Shown here: positions 8,323-16,586 of the stretch, piece by piece
Numbering within the stretch: position 1 is the first letter of the stretch
Layout: each line of letters opens with the position of its first letter
Assembly (NCBI GenBank): GCA_903828145.1
Contig: CAIKKY010000006.1
Location: 1 to 64,000 of the forward strand
Source: an uncultured Hyphomicrobiales bacterium
Lineage (GTDB): Bacteria > Pseudomonadota > Alphaproteobacteria > Rhizobiales > Devosiaceae
Direction of reading: 5' to 3'
Length of the DNA: 64,000 nucleotides
Program-made: the position numbers and the translations under genes
The notes under the pieces: model-generated
Database searches by the model: none
What the model saw: the letters and a program-made list of their open reading frames with translations, nothing else
What the model was told of the DNA's origin: nothing

Positions 8323-9162
8323 ATGCCCGTCATGAATCGCCGCAGCCTGGTCCGCGCCCTCGGGGCCGTCGCATTGACCGGACTAACCCCGCTTCGGGCG
8401 CTAGCCCAAACGCTGCCGCCTGACCTGGCCGCGCTGAGCGCGCGCGGCAAACTGGTGGTGGGCATGACCGAGGCTGACACGCCGCCCTTCTTCAGTGGGC
8501 CAGGCGAGCCCCACGGTATCGATGTTGACATCGCCCACGCGATTGGCGCGGCGCTCGAGCTTCCGGTGGAGTTCAACCGGGGGTTCAAGACCTTCAACGA
8601 TGTTGTCAACGGCATTGCGCTCGGAACGGTCGACCTGGCGACCTCCAAGATCAGTCGGACGTTCAAGCGGTCCAGGCTTGTGTCTTTCTCGAAGCCCTAT
8701 GTGCAGCTGCGACATGCCCTGATGTTCAATCGTCTACGCCTCGCTCAGGCTGCCCGGGGTCGGGACGTCGCTGATGTTACGCGGACTTTCGAGGGATCGA
8801 TCGGGGTTGTCACAGGGTCTGCCTGGGTCACCTTCGCGCATGAGCATTTTCCCCACGCCAAGGTCGTGGAATTCGAAACCTGGCCAGAGGTGATTGCTGC
8901 TGCGGTCTCGGGCAGCGTCGATGCCGGCTATCGCGACGAATTCGAAGTCCGCCGCATTGCCATTGATCAGCCGGACTCGGCCATTAACCTGCGCACGGTG
9001 GCCATCGCCGATGCCCGAGACTTCATCTCCGTGGCGGTGCCCTGGACGGCGCCACAGGTGCTGGCCATTGTCGATCAGGTCATCGATGCGCTACCCCAGC
9101 CCTATACCGCCGATCTGCTGATTGACCTCTATCGCGCCCAAAGCGGCGCCGCGGGGCACTAG
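8323..9162 (+). CDS. divergent SBP_bac_3 substrate-binding protein
   Basis: A 279-residue binding protein with an RR-containing export signal (NRRSLVRALGAVALTGL, possibly Tat-dependent) and cleavage near ALAQ. The mature domain has ARGKLVVGMTEADTPPFF, GIDVDIAHAIGAAL, and GVVTGSAWVTFA in the second lobe, the usual SBP_bac_3 layout, but it is only distantly related to the two copies at 4319 and 5448. Only 4 bases separate its stop from the DAACS gene at 9167, so it may serve that symporter, the ABC permeases, or both. Binding proteins are not normally coupled to DAACS carriers, so this pairing is of interest. Confidence 0.8.
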   Translation: MPVMNRRSLVRALGAVALTGLTPLRALAQTLPPDLAALSARGKLVVGMTEADTPPFFSGPGEPHGIDVDIAHAIGAALELPVEFNRGFKTFNDVVNGIALGTVDLATSKISRTFKRSRLVSFSKPYVQLRHALMFNRLRLAQAARGRDVADVTRTFEGSIGVVTGSAWVTFAHEHFPHAKVVEFETWPEVIAAAVSGSVDAGYRDEFEVRRIAIDQPDSAINLRTVAIADARDFISVAVPWTAPQVLAIVDQVIDALPQPYTADLLIDLYRAQSGAAGH

Positions 9163-9166
9163 GCGC

Positions 9167-10480
9167 ATGGGCGGCGTGCTCTCCAGGCTGCTGTTGAATC
9201 CGGTTCTGGTCCTCGCCAGTCTCGCTGCGGCCGTGCTTTTTGGCTTCAGCTCGCCGGCGCTTGCCAGTGCGCTGGAGCCCCTCGGGGGCTACTACCTCAG
9301 CCTGCTTAAAGTCGTCGTTCTGCCCTATCTGTTCTCGGCAATCATGAGTGGCATTGCCCACATCGCTGCCGATCCGGCATCCCGGCGCTATTTGGGGCGT
9401 ATCGTGGTGGTATGCATTCTGGCCATGATTACGGCCGCCCTTGTTGGTCTTGCTGCAGGCTTTGTCTTTCCGCCCGCCGGTCAGGTCAGCGGCGTTGCGC
9501 TTGCCGCGCTGGGCGACATCGTGAATGGGTCTAGTGCGCGCCGCTTCGTTACTGACACCGTGGTTACGCTCTCTTCAGGTTCAGGCGCCCCAGCCGGTAC
9601 CGGCGACAACTTCTTCGAGAACTTCATTCCGGAAAACATCTTTCTTGCCTTGAGTTCGGGGGACACCATAAAGGTTGTGCTGTTCTGCGCAGTCTTTGGC
9701 GCGGCACTGTCACGACACCTCGACCATGGCGGTCGTACGCTGCTTGGTCTGCTCCAGGTGGTGCAGTTGACCAGCGCTGAGATTATCCGCGGCCTCAACC
9801 TGCTGCTGCCATTTGCCCTTTTTGCCATGATTTCCTCGCAGGTTGCCCATGTCGGGGTTGGCCCGCTCATTTCGCTGGGCGGGTTCCTCCTGGCCCAGCT
9901 TGCGGCGGCGGTCGGCCTCGTCGGCATCAGCTTGCTGCTCATCGCTCAGCGGACGGGCCTCTCGCCGGTAGCAGCGGCCGTCCGGCTTGGCGACGTCATG
10001 ATGCAGGCGCTCACCACGCGCAGCAGCATCGCCTGTATCCCCCAGGCGGTCGATGCGATGACGCATCGGCTGGGCTTCGCGCGCTCGGTAACGGAACTCG
10101 TGCTGCCCTTGTGCATTGCCATCAATCGAATTGGGCCGATCTTCTATTATGTCATCGGAGCAATGTTCATCGCCCAGATTTACGGTGTCATGCTCGAGCC
10201 GCAGGAATGGGGAATTCTCGTTGTTGCGGCTATTGGCGCTGGCATTGCCTCGAGCGGGGGCACGGGTCCGATCACCGTGCTCCTGATCGGGCTGGTTGCT
10301 GAACCCCTGAAGCTGCCGATCGAAGCGGCGGTAGTCCTGTTTATCGCGGTTGACCCGATTGTGGATGCGCTGCGGACTGTGGTTCAGGTGGTAGGCAATT
10401 GTGCGGTTTCGGCCCTGATTGTCCCGGTTCCGGAAAAAAGTACCGATCTTGCCACTGCCTCGGGGACAGCCACCTCATGA
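9167..10480 (+). CDS. DAACS-family symporter, subtype B (copy 1)
   Basis: A 437-residue SDF-family symporter. It shows LGGYYLSLLKVVVLPYLFSA in the N-terminal part, an HP1-like ALTTRSSIACIPQAVDAM near residue 285, TELVLPLCIAINRIGPIFY, and the HP2-like GIASSGGTGPITVL near 365. Serines are kept in both loops, unlike subtype A. ATG 9167 follows the binding-protein stop by 4 bases. Its own stop overlaps the start of the subtype A gene at 10477 (ATGA), so the two symporters are translationally coupled. It is paralogous to the minus-strand gene at 11720-13096. Confidence 0.8.
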   Translation: MGGVLSRLLLNPVLVLASLAAAVLFGFSSPALASALEPLGGYYLSLLKVVVLPYLFSAIMSGIAHIAADPASRRYLGRIVVVCILAMITAALVGLAAGFVFPPAGQVSGVALAALGDIVNGSSARRFVTDTVVTLSSGSGAPAGTGDNFFENFIPENIFLALSSGDTIKVVLFCAVFGAALSRHLDHGGRTLLGLLQVVQLTSAEIIRGLNLLLPFALFAMISSQVAHVGVGPLISLGGFLLAQLAAAVGLVGISLLLIAQRTGLSPVAAAVRLGDVMMQALTTRSSIACIPQAVDAMTHRLGFARSVTELVLPLCIAINRIGPIFYYVIGAMFIAQIYGVMLEPQEWGILVVAAIGAGIASSGGTGPITVLLIGLVAEPLKLPIEAAVVLFIAVDPIVDALRTVVQVVGNCAVSALIVPVPEKSTDLATASGTATS

Positions 10481-11796
10481 CCCGTGCTGTGACGAAATCG
10501 CGTTGGCGTCGGTTTGCCGACATTTTACAGTCCGGCCCTACCGTCACTGCTATGGCCATAGCCGGGCTGGTGATTGGCTGGCAGTTCCCCTTGAGCGAGA
10601 TGGCAGACCAGTTCTTTCTGCTCTACACGCCACTCTATCGCATGCTGGCGTTCCCGTTCCTGTGCCTGACGGTGATCTTTGCGATCGGGCGTCTCAGTGG
10701 CGACACCGAAGACCAGACAACCACAAGGCGCATTGTCCTGGTCATGCCGGTGCTGATGTTCGGCGTAGCCGCAGTGGCGATGACCGTCACGGCAATAATC
10801 TGCTGGCTGCGTGTGGAAACGGCAAGAAGTGGCATTGGCTCGCTGATTGCCGCCTTCGACAAATCCGTGTCCAATTTCCTTGAAGTGTCCCTGAACGAGC
10901 CCGATTCGGGGCAGACCCTCTTCGGTCGTTTTGCCGAAGTCATCGGCTCATTCCTGCCGGACAACCTGTTTGCGGCTTTGGACCTGTCGAACTATGGGCA
11001 GGTAATTGTATTCCTGATCATCTTCAGCCTGGCACTGCTGGGGCTGCTTCCGCCCTTGCGGCGCACCATGCTCGATGCGGTCGAGGCAGCCCGCCGACCG
11101 TTCGAACACCTGCTGTCCGGCATGCAGCTGATCGTGCCTTTCGCGGCGTTCTTCTACGCGATCCATGCGTCGCATCTTGTGGCTGCGCGCGATTTTTCCG
11201 GTATGCAACTGCTGTTTACGGTGGTGGCGGGATCAGCGGTCACCATCGTTCTGCTCTTTGTGCTGTTCATCTGCATTGTCACCCGCCGCTCGCCATTCGC
11301 TGTGGCCGCCGAGGCTCGGGCGGCTGTGTTCGCCGGAGTTCTGTCGATGACCGATGAAGCGGCGCTACCGGTCATCGTGCGCGCCTTGGAGCATGAGGGC
11401 GCGTCTCACAAGGACGCAAAAGAAGTGGTGGCCTCCCTGGCGCTCTCCATCGGCCGTTTCGGGATGATCGCGCTGGTCGCCAGCGTGCTGACCTTTGTTG
11501 CCGCCATCTACGAGGTGCCCATCAGCATCCACATGACGCTGAGCATTCTGATGCTGTCGATCCTGACCGGTGCCCTGGCCACCGGCATTAACGGGCCCGG
11601 CGTGTTCGCCGCAGCCATTGGATTTGCCGGCAGCACACTCGGGCTGCCGGTCGAGGCTATCCTCGTTCTGGTGATTGTGCTCGAACCGTTGCTCGAGTTC
11701 TTCTTGATCCCTGTCGCGATTATTGCGGCGTATGGGCTTGTATCGCTTGTGCGGCCGCTTCCGCAGGCATCGGCGACCCAGGCGCAGGATCAGTGA
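10477..11796 (+). CDS. DAACS-family symporter, subtype A (copy 2)
   Basis: A 439-residue symporter clearly homologous to the gene at 3021 along its whole length, with LYRMLAFPFLCLTVIFAIGR, LSMTDEAALPVIVRALEHEG, and ATGINGPGVFAAAIGFAGS. ATG 10477 overlaps the stop of the subtype B gene, indicating tight coupling. Its last 77 bases overlap, on the opposite strand, the end of another subtype B symporter gene (11720-13096). Like copy 1 it lacks the serine-rich HP1 signature. Coupling suggests A and B are made in equal amounts and may work together, which is an inference. Confidence 0.8.
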   Translation: MTRAVTKSRWRRFADILQSGPTVTAMAIAGLVIGWQFPLSEMADQFFLLYTPLYRMLAFPFLCLTVIFAIGRLSGDTEDQTTTRRIVLVMPVLMFGVAAVAMTVTAIICWLRVETARSGIGSLIAAFDKSVSNFLEVSLNEPDSGQTLFGRFAEVIGSFLPDNLFAALDLSNYGQVIVFLIIFSLALLGLLPPLRRTMLDAVEAARRPFEHLLSGMQLIVPFAAFFYAIHASHLVAARDFSGMQLLFTVVAGSAVTIVLLFVLFICIVTRRSPFAVAAEARAAVFAGVLSMTDEAALPVIVRALEHEGASHKDAKEVVASLALSIGRFGMIALVASVLTFVAAIYEVPISIHMTLSILMLSILTGALATGINGPGVFAAAIGFAGSTLGLPVEAILVLVIVLEPLLEFFLIPVAIIAAYGLVSLVRPLPQASATQAQDQ

Positions 11797-13096
11797 CGTG
11801 CGTCCCCGTTTTGGCAGATGGGGACAGGAGGGCAGCAATTCCGCAATTAGCGAAGAGGTTTACCAAAGTCCTGAGGATGTCCATCACCGGGTCTATGGCA
11901 ATGAATAGCACCAGGGCTGCCTCGAACGGCAGGCCCAGGGGTTCCGTCACGATCCGGAACAGGGCCAGGTCGAGCACGCCTGTCGCGCCACTGGACGCAA
12001 GACCGGCGGCGATCGAGGCAATGCCGATCACGCCATAATGCCAGGGCTCGAGTTCGACGTGATAGAGCCCCGCGATAAAGACCGTGCCCACAACATAGTA
12101 GCAGATCGAGCCGGCCCTGTTGATGGTCACACCAAAGGGCAGGGTCAGCTCCACAATAGGGCGTGACAGGCCAAAACTGTCGGTGAGTGTGCGCACCGCT
12201 AGCGGAACCGATCCGATGCTGGATCGTGAGGTCACCGCAAAGGCGAAAACATCGTGCAACCGTCGGAACGCTGCCAACGGAGAGAGCCCGGCACGTGCCG
12301 CCAATATCCCAATCCCAAGCAAGACAAGCAACGTGCCTATGACACTCTGGGACACGACGAGATTGCCCAAGAGCGCAAAGGGCGCCAGCCCTCGCGTGGC
12401 CACTTCAGAGGCCACCATGCAGAACAGAACCGGCGGCAGGATCAGGGTCAGCCAGCGGATGACTTCGCCCGCAGCGGACTGCACGGCATTCAGAACGGCG
12501 AGAAGAGACAGGGTCTTCTGGTCGCGGTCGAGAGACAGGGCTCCACCAAACAGAATGGCGAAAGCGACGACCTTCAAGGTCTCCCCAGCACTCAACGCCT
12601 GGTATATGTTTGCCGGAAAGATGCTTCCCAACAAGAGCCCCAGAGGGTTGCTGGTATGCGATGCCAGACTCTCGTGAAGGACGATTTCATGGTCTGACTG
12701 CGCGCCCGCACCGCTGCTGACCACGTTGCCAAGGTCGGCAAGGTTCGCGCCGCTCAGCGCGCCATAGGGCGGAACGATCAGCGCGACACATATAGACAGC
12801 AGGGCGACCACGACCATGCAGAGCGCAATGAGTCCAAAAGTCTTCAGCAGGAAAAGCGTGCCACCCGAACGAACGGCAAGGCGAGCCAACCCTCCGGACA
12901 CGGCCGAAAATACAAAGGGTAGCACCACCATCTGAAGCAGGCTGATGTAATAGCCACCAACAGGCGCTAGTGGCTTTGCAAGGTCCGGATAGGCAAGCCC
13001 GAAATACACCGAGAGCCCGACGACGACCAGGATCGTCAACGGGTTCTGTTGGAACCGCAGCAACAGTGTTCCCATGCCTGCTTTGGCTTGCGTCAT
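11720..13096 (-). CDS. DAACS-family symporter, subtype B (copy 2)
   Basis: A 458-residue symporter homologous to that at 9167: VGGYYISLLQMVVLPFVFSA, AVTSRSSIGSVPLAVRTL in the HP1 position, LPFGVTINRAGSICYYV, and GLASSGATGVLDLAL in the HP2 position. It is last in a minus-strand operon behind an NTF2-like gene (gap 19 bases). ATG 13096 has AGGGA 9 bases upstream; ATG 13102 is an alternative. The C-terminal tail is longer than that of copy 1 and is encoded antisense to the end of the gene at 10477. Confidence 0.8.
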   Translation of the reverse strand: MTQAKAGMGTLLLRFQQNPLTILVVVGLSVYFGLAYPDLAKPLAPVGGYYISLLQMVVLPFVFSAVSGGLARLAVRSGGTLFLLKTFGLIALCMVVVALLSICVALIVPPYGALSGANLADLGNVVSSGAGAQSDHEIVLHESLASHTSNPLGLLLGSIFPANIYQALSAGETLKVVAFAILFGGALSLDRDQKTLSLLAVLNAVQSAAGEVIRWLTLILPPVLFCMVASEVATRGLAPFALLGNLVVSQSVIGTLLVLLGIGILAARAGLSPLAAFRRLHDVFAFAVTSRSSIGSVPLAVRTLTDSFGLSRPIVELTLPFGVTINRAGSICYYVVGTVFIAGLYHVELEPWHYGVIGIASIAAGLASSGATGVLDLALFRIVTEPLGLPFEAALVLFIAIDPVMDILRTLVNLFANCGIAALLSPSAKTGTHVTDPAPGSPMPAEAAAQAIQAHTPQ

Positions 13097-13115
13097 CAGC
13101 ATTCGTCCCTGCAGT

Positions 13116-13565
13116 CTACCGGCCGATCGGCGCAAAATTGGCGTGAGCCACCATCAGCCAGCCCTGCCTGCTGTGGCGGAAGACCGATAGCCGCGGGGCC
13201 GTTCCCTGCACCCTTTTGCCCTCGATAAGCTGGTCGCTCGTCACCTTATACCGGATCACGAGGACGTTGTCCGTTCCTGTCGCAACGATGTCGGAAAACA
13301 CATTACGACTTTTCTGCACCGGCAGCGTAGCGATGTAATCCTCGCGCCCAAATCCGCTACCATCGGAGCGGAGAATCTGGAACTCCGGGGCCAAAATGGC
13401 TTTCACCCGCATGTGGTCGCCGCTGAACAACGCATCGGCCCAGGGATCAAGAGCGCTAAGGGCTCGCTTCTCGCTGACCTTGCCCGGCGCAGCATCGGCC
13501 TCAAGGGCGAAACCACCCAGCGCAATGCCGCCCAAAAGCGCCAGCGACAGGTCACGTCGTTTCAT
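13116..13565 (-). CDS. exported NTF2/SnoaL-like protein (paralog 1)
   Basis: A 149-residue protein with an export signal starting MKRRDLSLALLGG (twin arginine, cleavage near ADAAPG). The mature part has the cone-shaped NTF2/DUF4440 pattern: ALFSGDHMRVKAILAPEF, ILRSDGSGFGREDYIATLP, VIRYKV, APRLSVFR and a final WLMVAHANFAPI strand. It is related to the genes at 14432 and 15033. This fold binds small molecules or acts as a scaffold; no catalytic set is evident. It lies between the GNAT gene (27 bases upstream) and the symporter gene (19 bases downstream) in one operon. Confidence 0.75.
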   Translation of the reverse strand: MKRRDLSLALLGGIALGGFALEADAAPGKVSEKRALSALDPWADALFSGDHMRVKAILAPEFQILRSDGSGFGREDYIATLPVQKSRNVFSDIVATGTDNVLVIRYKVTSDQLIEGKRVQGTAPRLSVFRHSRQGWLMVAHANFAPIGR

Positions 13566-13592
13566 AGTCTGCTCCTCATCTGTCTGGACCTG

Positions 13593-14435
13593 TCATCCCA
13601 GTTCCATGGTGGCGATGGCGGCAAGCGCGGTGCCGCTCTGGGGCGGTGTGCCCCGGTACATGCGTGCAGTGGCAAAGGCGACGGTATATCCCAGCGCCTC
13701 AAGTTCGCGTCGCAGGGTCCGGTTTGCTTCCGGGACATCAATCACGAAAGGTCCAGCACCACCCGAACTTTGGGCGGCCGCGCCAATCAGGCCCAGCGCA
13801 TCCCGCGTGCTCTGGGCATAAACCGGGCCGACCTTTGTGCCGCGGATTGACCGGCGCCAGGTCACGGCACCCGTGATTCGTCCGCCATCCTCCTGCACGA
13901 GTGTTCGGCGGCTGCCCGTATCTGTCATCCAGCCCGCGACGAAAGCCGGGCGGCGGTAGCCATTAGCCGCGACATCGAGGTCCAGCAGGGAATCGAGGTC
14001 TTGGGCGCGCACCGCCCGAACGACACCGGCCTCGGGTATTGCTTCCCCCTCATGCCGAAGTGTGGCGCCGACGGCGACAAACCCGGCCCGACCATAGTTT
14101 TCCTGCTGCTCCGCGACGCCATCGAGCCCGATGGTTCGAGCTCCCGCATGGCCAATCACAGCCTGTGCAAGACCATAGCCATGGCCAAGCTGCCTGAACT
14201 CGGGCAGGCAGATGAAGAGCCCGATAAAGGCAAAATCAGGCGCGTGGTTGACCACCGAAATCGCCGATACGGGCCGCCCATCGATGCGTCGCATAAAGAA
14301 GCCATCCGGATCGGCACCGAGGAACGCCGCGGCGTCGTCCAGCCCGGGGTTCCAACCTTCCTTTTCGGCCCAGTCGAGGGCAAGCTGAAGGTCGGCAAGG
14401 CCCATTCTGGCATCGAGAACAGCTTGGCCGGTCAT
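13593..14435 (-). CDS. GNAT-family N-acetyltransferase
   Basis: A 280-residue acetyltransferase with a C-terminal second GNAT-like domain. The N-terminal domain has DLQLALDWAEKEGWNPG, a common start in this family, GFFMRRIDGRPVSAISVV, and the acetyl-CoA loop FRQLGHGYGLAQAVI. ATG 14435 overlaps the upstream NTF2-like stop (ATGA), which fixes the start. It has no signal peptide, so it acts in the cytoplasm. In this operon it may acetylate the imported compound, for example to detoxify or trap it; the substrate is unknown. Confidence 0.8.
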   Translation of the reverse strand: MTGQAVLDARMGLADLQLALDWAEKEGWNPGLDDAAAFLGADPDGFFMRRIDGRPVSAISVVNHAPDFAFIGLFICLPEFRQLGHGYGLAQAVIGHAGARTIGLDGVAEQQENYGRAGFVAVGATLRHEGEAIPEAGVVRAVRAQDLDSLLDLDVAANGYRRPAFVAGWMTDTGSRRTLVQEDGGRITGAVTWRRSIRGTKVGPVYAQSTRDALGLIGAAAQSSGGAGPFVIDVPEANRTLRRELEALGYTVAFATARMYRGTPPQSGTALAAIATMELG

Positions 14436-14926
14436 TTCGACCCCGTGCCCGGCGTGGCCGTCAATTGCGCGAAATTGGCGGCTGCAATTACCCGCCACTC
14501 GGTCCCGGTCACCCGGAAGACAATCAGTTGCGGGGCATTGACCTCAACCATGCGGCCATCAATGGTCTCGTCGACCTCAAGGCGGAAGCGCGTGACGACG
14601 ATATCGCCGTCTGCCGTCACCACCAGATCGTTGAACTGCGGCGTCGAGCGCACATGCGGCACGCTGCGGGCGAGATAGGTTTCACGATCATAGCCAACGC
14701 CGTCAGAGCGCTGGACCTGAAAGCCTGGCCCGATCAGGGGACGAATCTGCGCGGCATCGCCGCTAGCAAGTGCAGCGAAAAGGCGAGTAAGAGCCAACTT
14801 CGCGCCAGCGTCGGAAGCGGCTTCACTTGCTATCGCAGAGGACCCGCCGAGCAACAACCCGACAACCCAGATAGTAATTGAAAGCGCGCGGGATGTATAC
14901 CGCATCATATTGGCGCCTATTTGCAT
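14432..14926 (-). CDS. exported NTF2/SnoaL-like protein (paralog 2)
   Basis: A 164-residue protein with a signal peptide (hydrophobic core ITIWVVGLLLGGSSAIA). The mature domain has ALASGDAAQIRPLIGPGF, VQRSDGVGYDRETYLA, VTRFRLEVDETIDGR, and APQLIVFR, matching paralog 1 closely in layout. The start may be ATG 14926, 14908 or 14905; the last two leave a shorter n-region. It is the first gene of the minus-strand operon 14926-11720 and faces the paralog at 15033 across a short AT-rich divergent promoter region (14927-15032). Confidence 0.75.
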   Translation of the reverse strand: MQIGANMMRYTSRALSITIWVVGLLLGGSSAIASEAASDAGAKLALTRLFAALASGDAAQIRPLIGPGFQVQRSDGVGYDRETYLARSVPHVRSTPQFNDLVVTADGDIVVTRFRLEVDETIDGRMVEVNAPQLIVFRVTGTEWRVIAAANFAQLTATPGTGSK

Positions 14927-15032
14927 CAGTATGGCTCTAGCTATTGACTGTTCGATTTTACTTCTTGATTCATTATCGAAAACAAATAAGAAATTAAACT
15001 AGATTCGCGTGCAAAAAAATGACACAGAGGCC
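14927..15032. promoter_or_regulatory. divergent promoter region
   Basis: About 105 AT-rich bases between divergently transcribed NTF2-like genes must drive both operons. A TTGACT hexamer lies near 14945 on the plus strand, but no clear -10 at standard spacing could be fixed. An operator controlling both arms of the transport locus would be expected here. Confidence 0.4.
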
Positions 15033-15491
15033 ATGAGCTTTCGATCTCAATTTCTAGGATTTTCGGGTGCTTTGATGTGCCTTGCGGCCGCCGCAGCCAG
15101 CTTCTCGGCGTCTGCAGCGGGCTTTGTTGCCAGCTCTCATGCCGAACTCGTCCACGACTGGCTGACGGTGCTGTATTCTGGCGATGCAGCCCGCCTTGAT
15201 GCCGTTCTCGCCGACCATTTCCAGGTGGCTCTGGGTAGTGGGCATGGCTTTGTGAAAAGCGAAGCGCTTGACGTAATGCCGGTCGTAACCGGCGAACCCG
15301 TGATTTCAGGCCTCGTGGCGACGGAATCCGGCGACCTGCTGGTGGTGCGCTACCATGTTGAGGTCAGCCAGAAGATCGAGGGCCTTGAGCAAACCCGCCT
15401 TGCCCCGCGTCTGACGGTTTTCGAAAAGCATGCCGATGGCTGGTACGTGACCGCTCATGCCAGTTTCGCCGCGCCGTCGGACGGCAAATAG
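15033..15491 (+). CDS. exported NTF2/SnoaL-like protein (paralog 3)
   Basis: A 152-residue protein with a signal peptide (ALMCLAAAAASFSASAAG). The mature domain has VLYSGDAARLDAVLADHF, VALGSGHGFVKSEALDVMP, LVVRYHVEVSQKIEG, and APRLTVFEKHADGWYVTAHA, so it is a third member of the family at 13116 and 14432. ATG 15033 has AGAGG very close upstream; GTG 15009 is an alternative. It opens the plus-strand operon with the exported cupin (25-base gap). Three paralogs around one divergent promoter suggest duplication within the locus. Confidence 0.75.
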   Translation: MSFRSQFLGFSGALMCLAAAAASFSASAAGFVASSHAELVHDWLTVLYSGDAARLDAVLADHFQVALGSGHGFVKSEALDVMPVVTGEPVISGLVATESGDLLVVRYHVEVSQKIEGLEQTRLAPRLTVFEKHADGWYVTAHASFAAPSDGK

Positions 15492-15516
15492 AACTGCCCT
15501 GCAACAGGAGCCTGAA

Positions 15517-15963
15517 TTGAAGCACCTACTTCCGAGCCTTGCGCTCGTCGCGTTTGCAACGCTTGCCCCCTTTTCGACCGGGACCGTCGCCGAGGAGTCT
15601 CAGGCCTATGCGCACCTGCTGACCCCGATCCTCGCCACAGGCACAGATGTGCTGGGTCAGCCCATCGTCTACCCCCAGGGCACGCCGCACGTGACCATCG
15701 TGGTTGTGGAAATTGCTCCCGGAAAGGACACCGGCTGGCATATGCACTCAGTGCCGCTCGTCTCCCGTGTGCTCGAGGGCGAGGTTACCATCGATTACGG
15801 TAGCAAAGGCATCAAGACATTCAAGGCTGGCGAGATGCTGGTTGAAGCCATGAACTGGCCCCACAACGGCATGAACAAGTCAGACCAGCCTCTGAAGATT
15901 CTGGCTGTCTATTTCGGCGCCGAAGGCGTCGCCAACGCCGAAACGGCGGCTGCGCCGAAATAG
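15517..15963 (+). CDS. exported cupin protein (copy 2)
   Basis: A 148-residue cupin with a signal peptide (LPSLALVAFATLAPFS). Its core matches the cytoplasmic copy at 2432: GTDVLGQPIVYPQGTPH, GWHMHSVPL with two histidine ligands, DYGSKGIKTF, and EAMNWPHNGMN. TTG 15517 is chosen because AGGAG lies 6 bases upstream and the signal peptide begins there. Export distinguishes it from copy 1, so the locus has the same fold on both sides of the membrane. Function unknown; metal-dependent ligand binding or catalysis is plausible. Confidence 0.78.
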   Translation: MKHLLPSLALVAFATLAPFSTGTVAEESQAYAHLLTPILATGTDVLGQPIVYPQGTPHVTIVVVEIAPGKDTGWHMHSVPLVSRVLEGEVTIDYGSKGIKTFKAGEMLVEAMNWPHNGMNKSDQPLKILAVYFGAEGVANAETAAAPK

Positions 15964-16043
15964 GCATAGTCGGCCAATCCGCATGCCGGTCCTGTTTTTG
16001 GTCCGTTTGCGTCTCTGACTTACGCTTTAAAAAGGAACTTCCG

Positions 16044-16514
16044 ATGTCCAAATTGCTCGCAGTTGCCGCGGTCTTGCTGGCAAGCACACTGCCATCCGTT
16101 TCAATGGCGGCTGATGTTTCGCAGTCTGAGGCGGCCAAGGCCCTGTTGCAGAAGACGGTTGCCGCTGTTGCAGCCGACAGGGCCGACGCGCTGTCCAAAA
16201 TTGCCTCGGGTGCAGAAGGCTTCACCGATGGCGACCTCTACCCAGCCTGTTTCTCTGTCGCCGACGGTACGATCTATCCCTTCGCGAATCCGAATGGTCA
16301 GGCGAGTGTGGGACAAGACATGCGCTCGATCAAAGACGTTACGGGCAAATTGTATGGGCAGGAGCTCTTTGATGGCGCTCAGAAGCCCGAGGGTGAGGTG
16401 ACCGAGGTGCGTTACGTGTTCCCAAAGCCGGGTGATGACGCGACGCCGGTGGCGAAAGTCGCCTTCGTTACCCACGTGGCTGATCTCGGCTGCCTCGTGG
16501 GCTACTACGAGTAA
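16044..16514 (+). CDS. exported single-Cache domain protein
   Basis: A 156-residue secreted protein: signal peptide (LAVAAVLLASTLPSVSMAA) followed by a Cache-type sensory domain. Recognisable pieces are FTDGDLYPACFSVADGTIY, ANPNGQASVGQDMRSIKD, and the C-terminal VAKVAFVTHVADLGC. Single Cache domains without a signalling output act as free ligand-binding proteins that may present a ligand to a membrane sensor. It has AAAGGAACT upstream as ribosome site and lies 80 bases after the cupin gene. A decayed relative occurs at 19790-20002. Confidence 0.75.
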   Translation: MSKLLAVAAVLLASTLPSVSMAADVSQSEAAKALLQKTVAAVAADRADALSKIASGAEGFTDGDLYPACFSVADGTIYPFANPNGQASVGQDMRSIKDVTGKLYGQELFDGAQKPEGEVTEVRYVFPKPGDDATPVAKVAFVTHVADLGCLVGYYE

Positions 16515-16586
16515 AACGGGGTAGGCGGCGCTATGGCTGATCCGGCCCACGCCGCCCCCATCCTCGCGGGGATTGACGTCTCAAGC

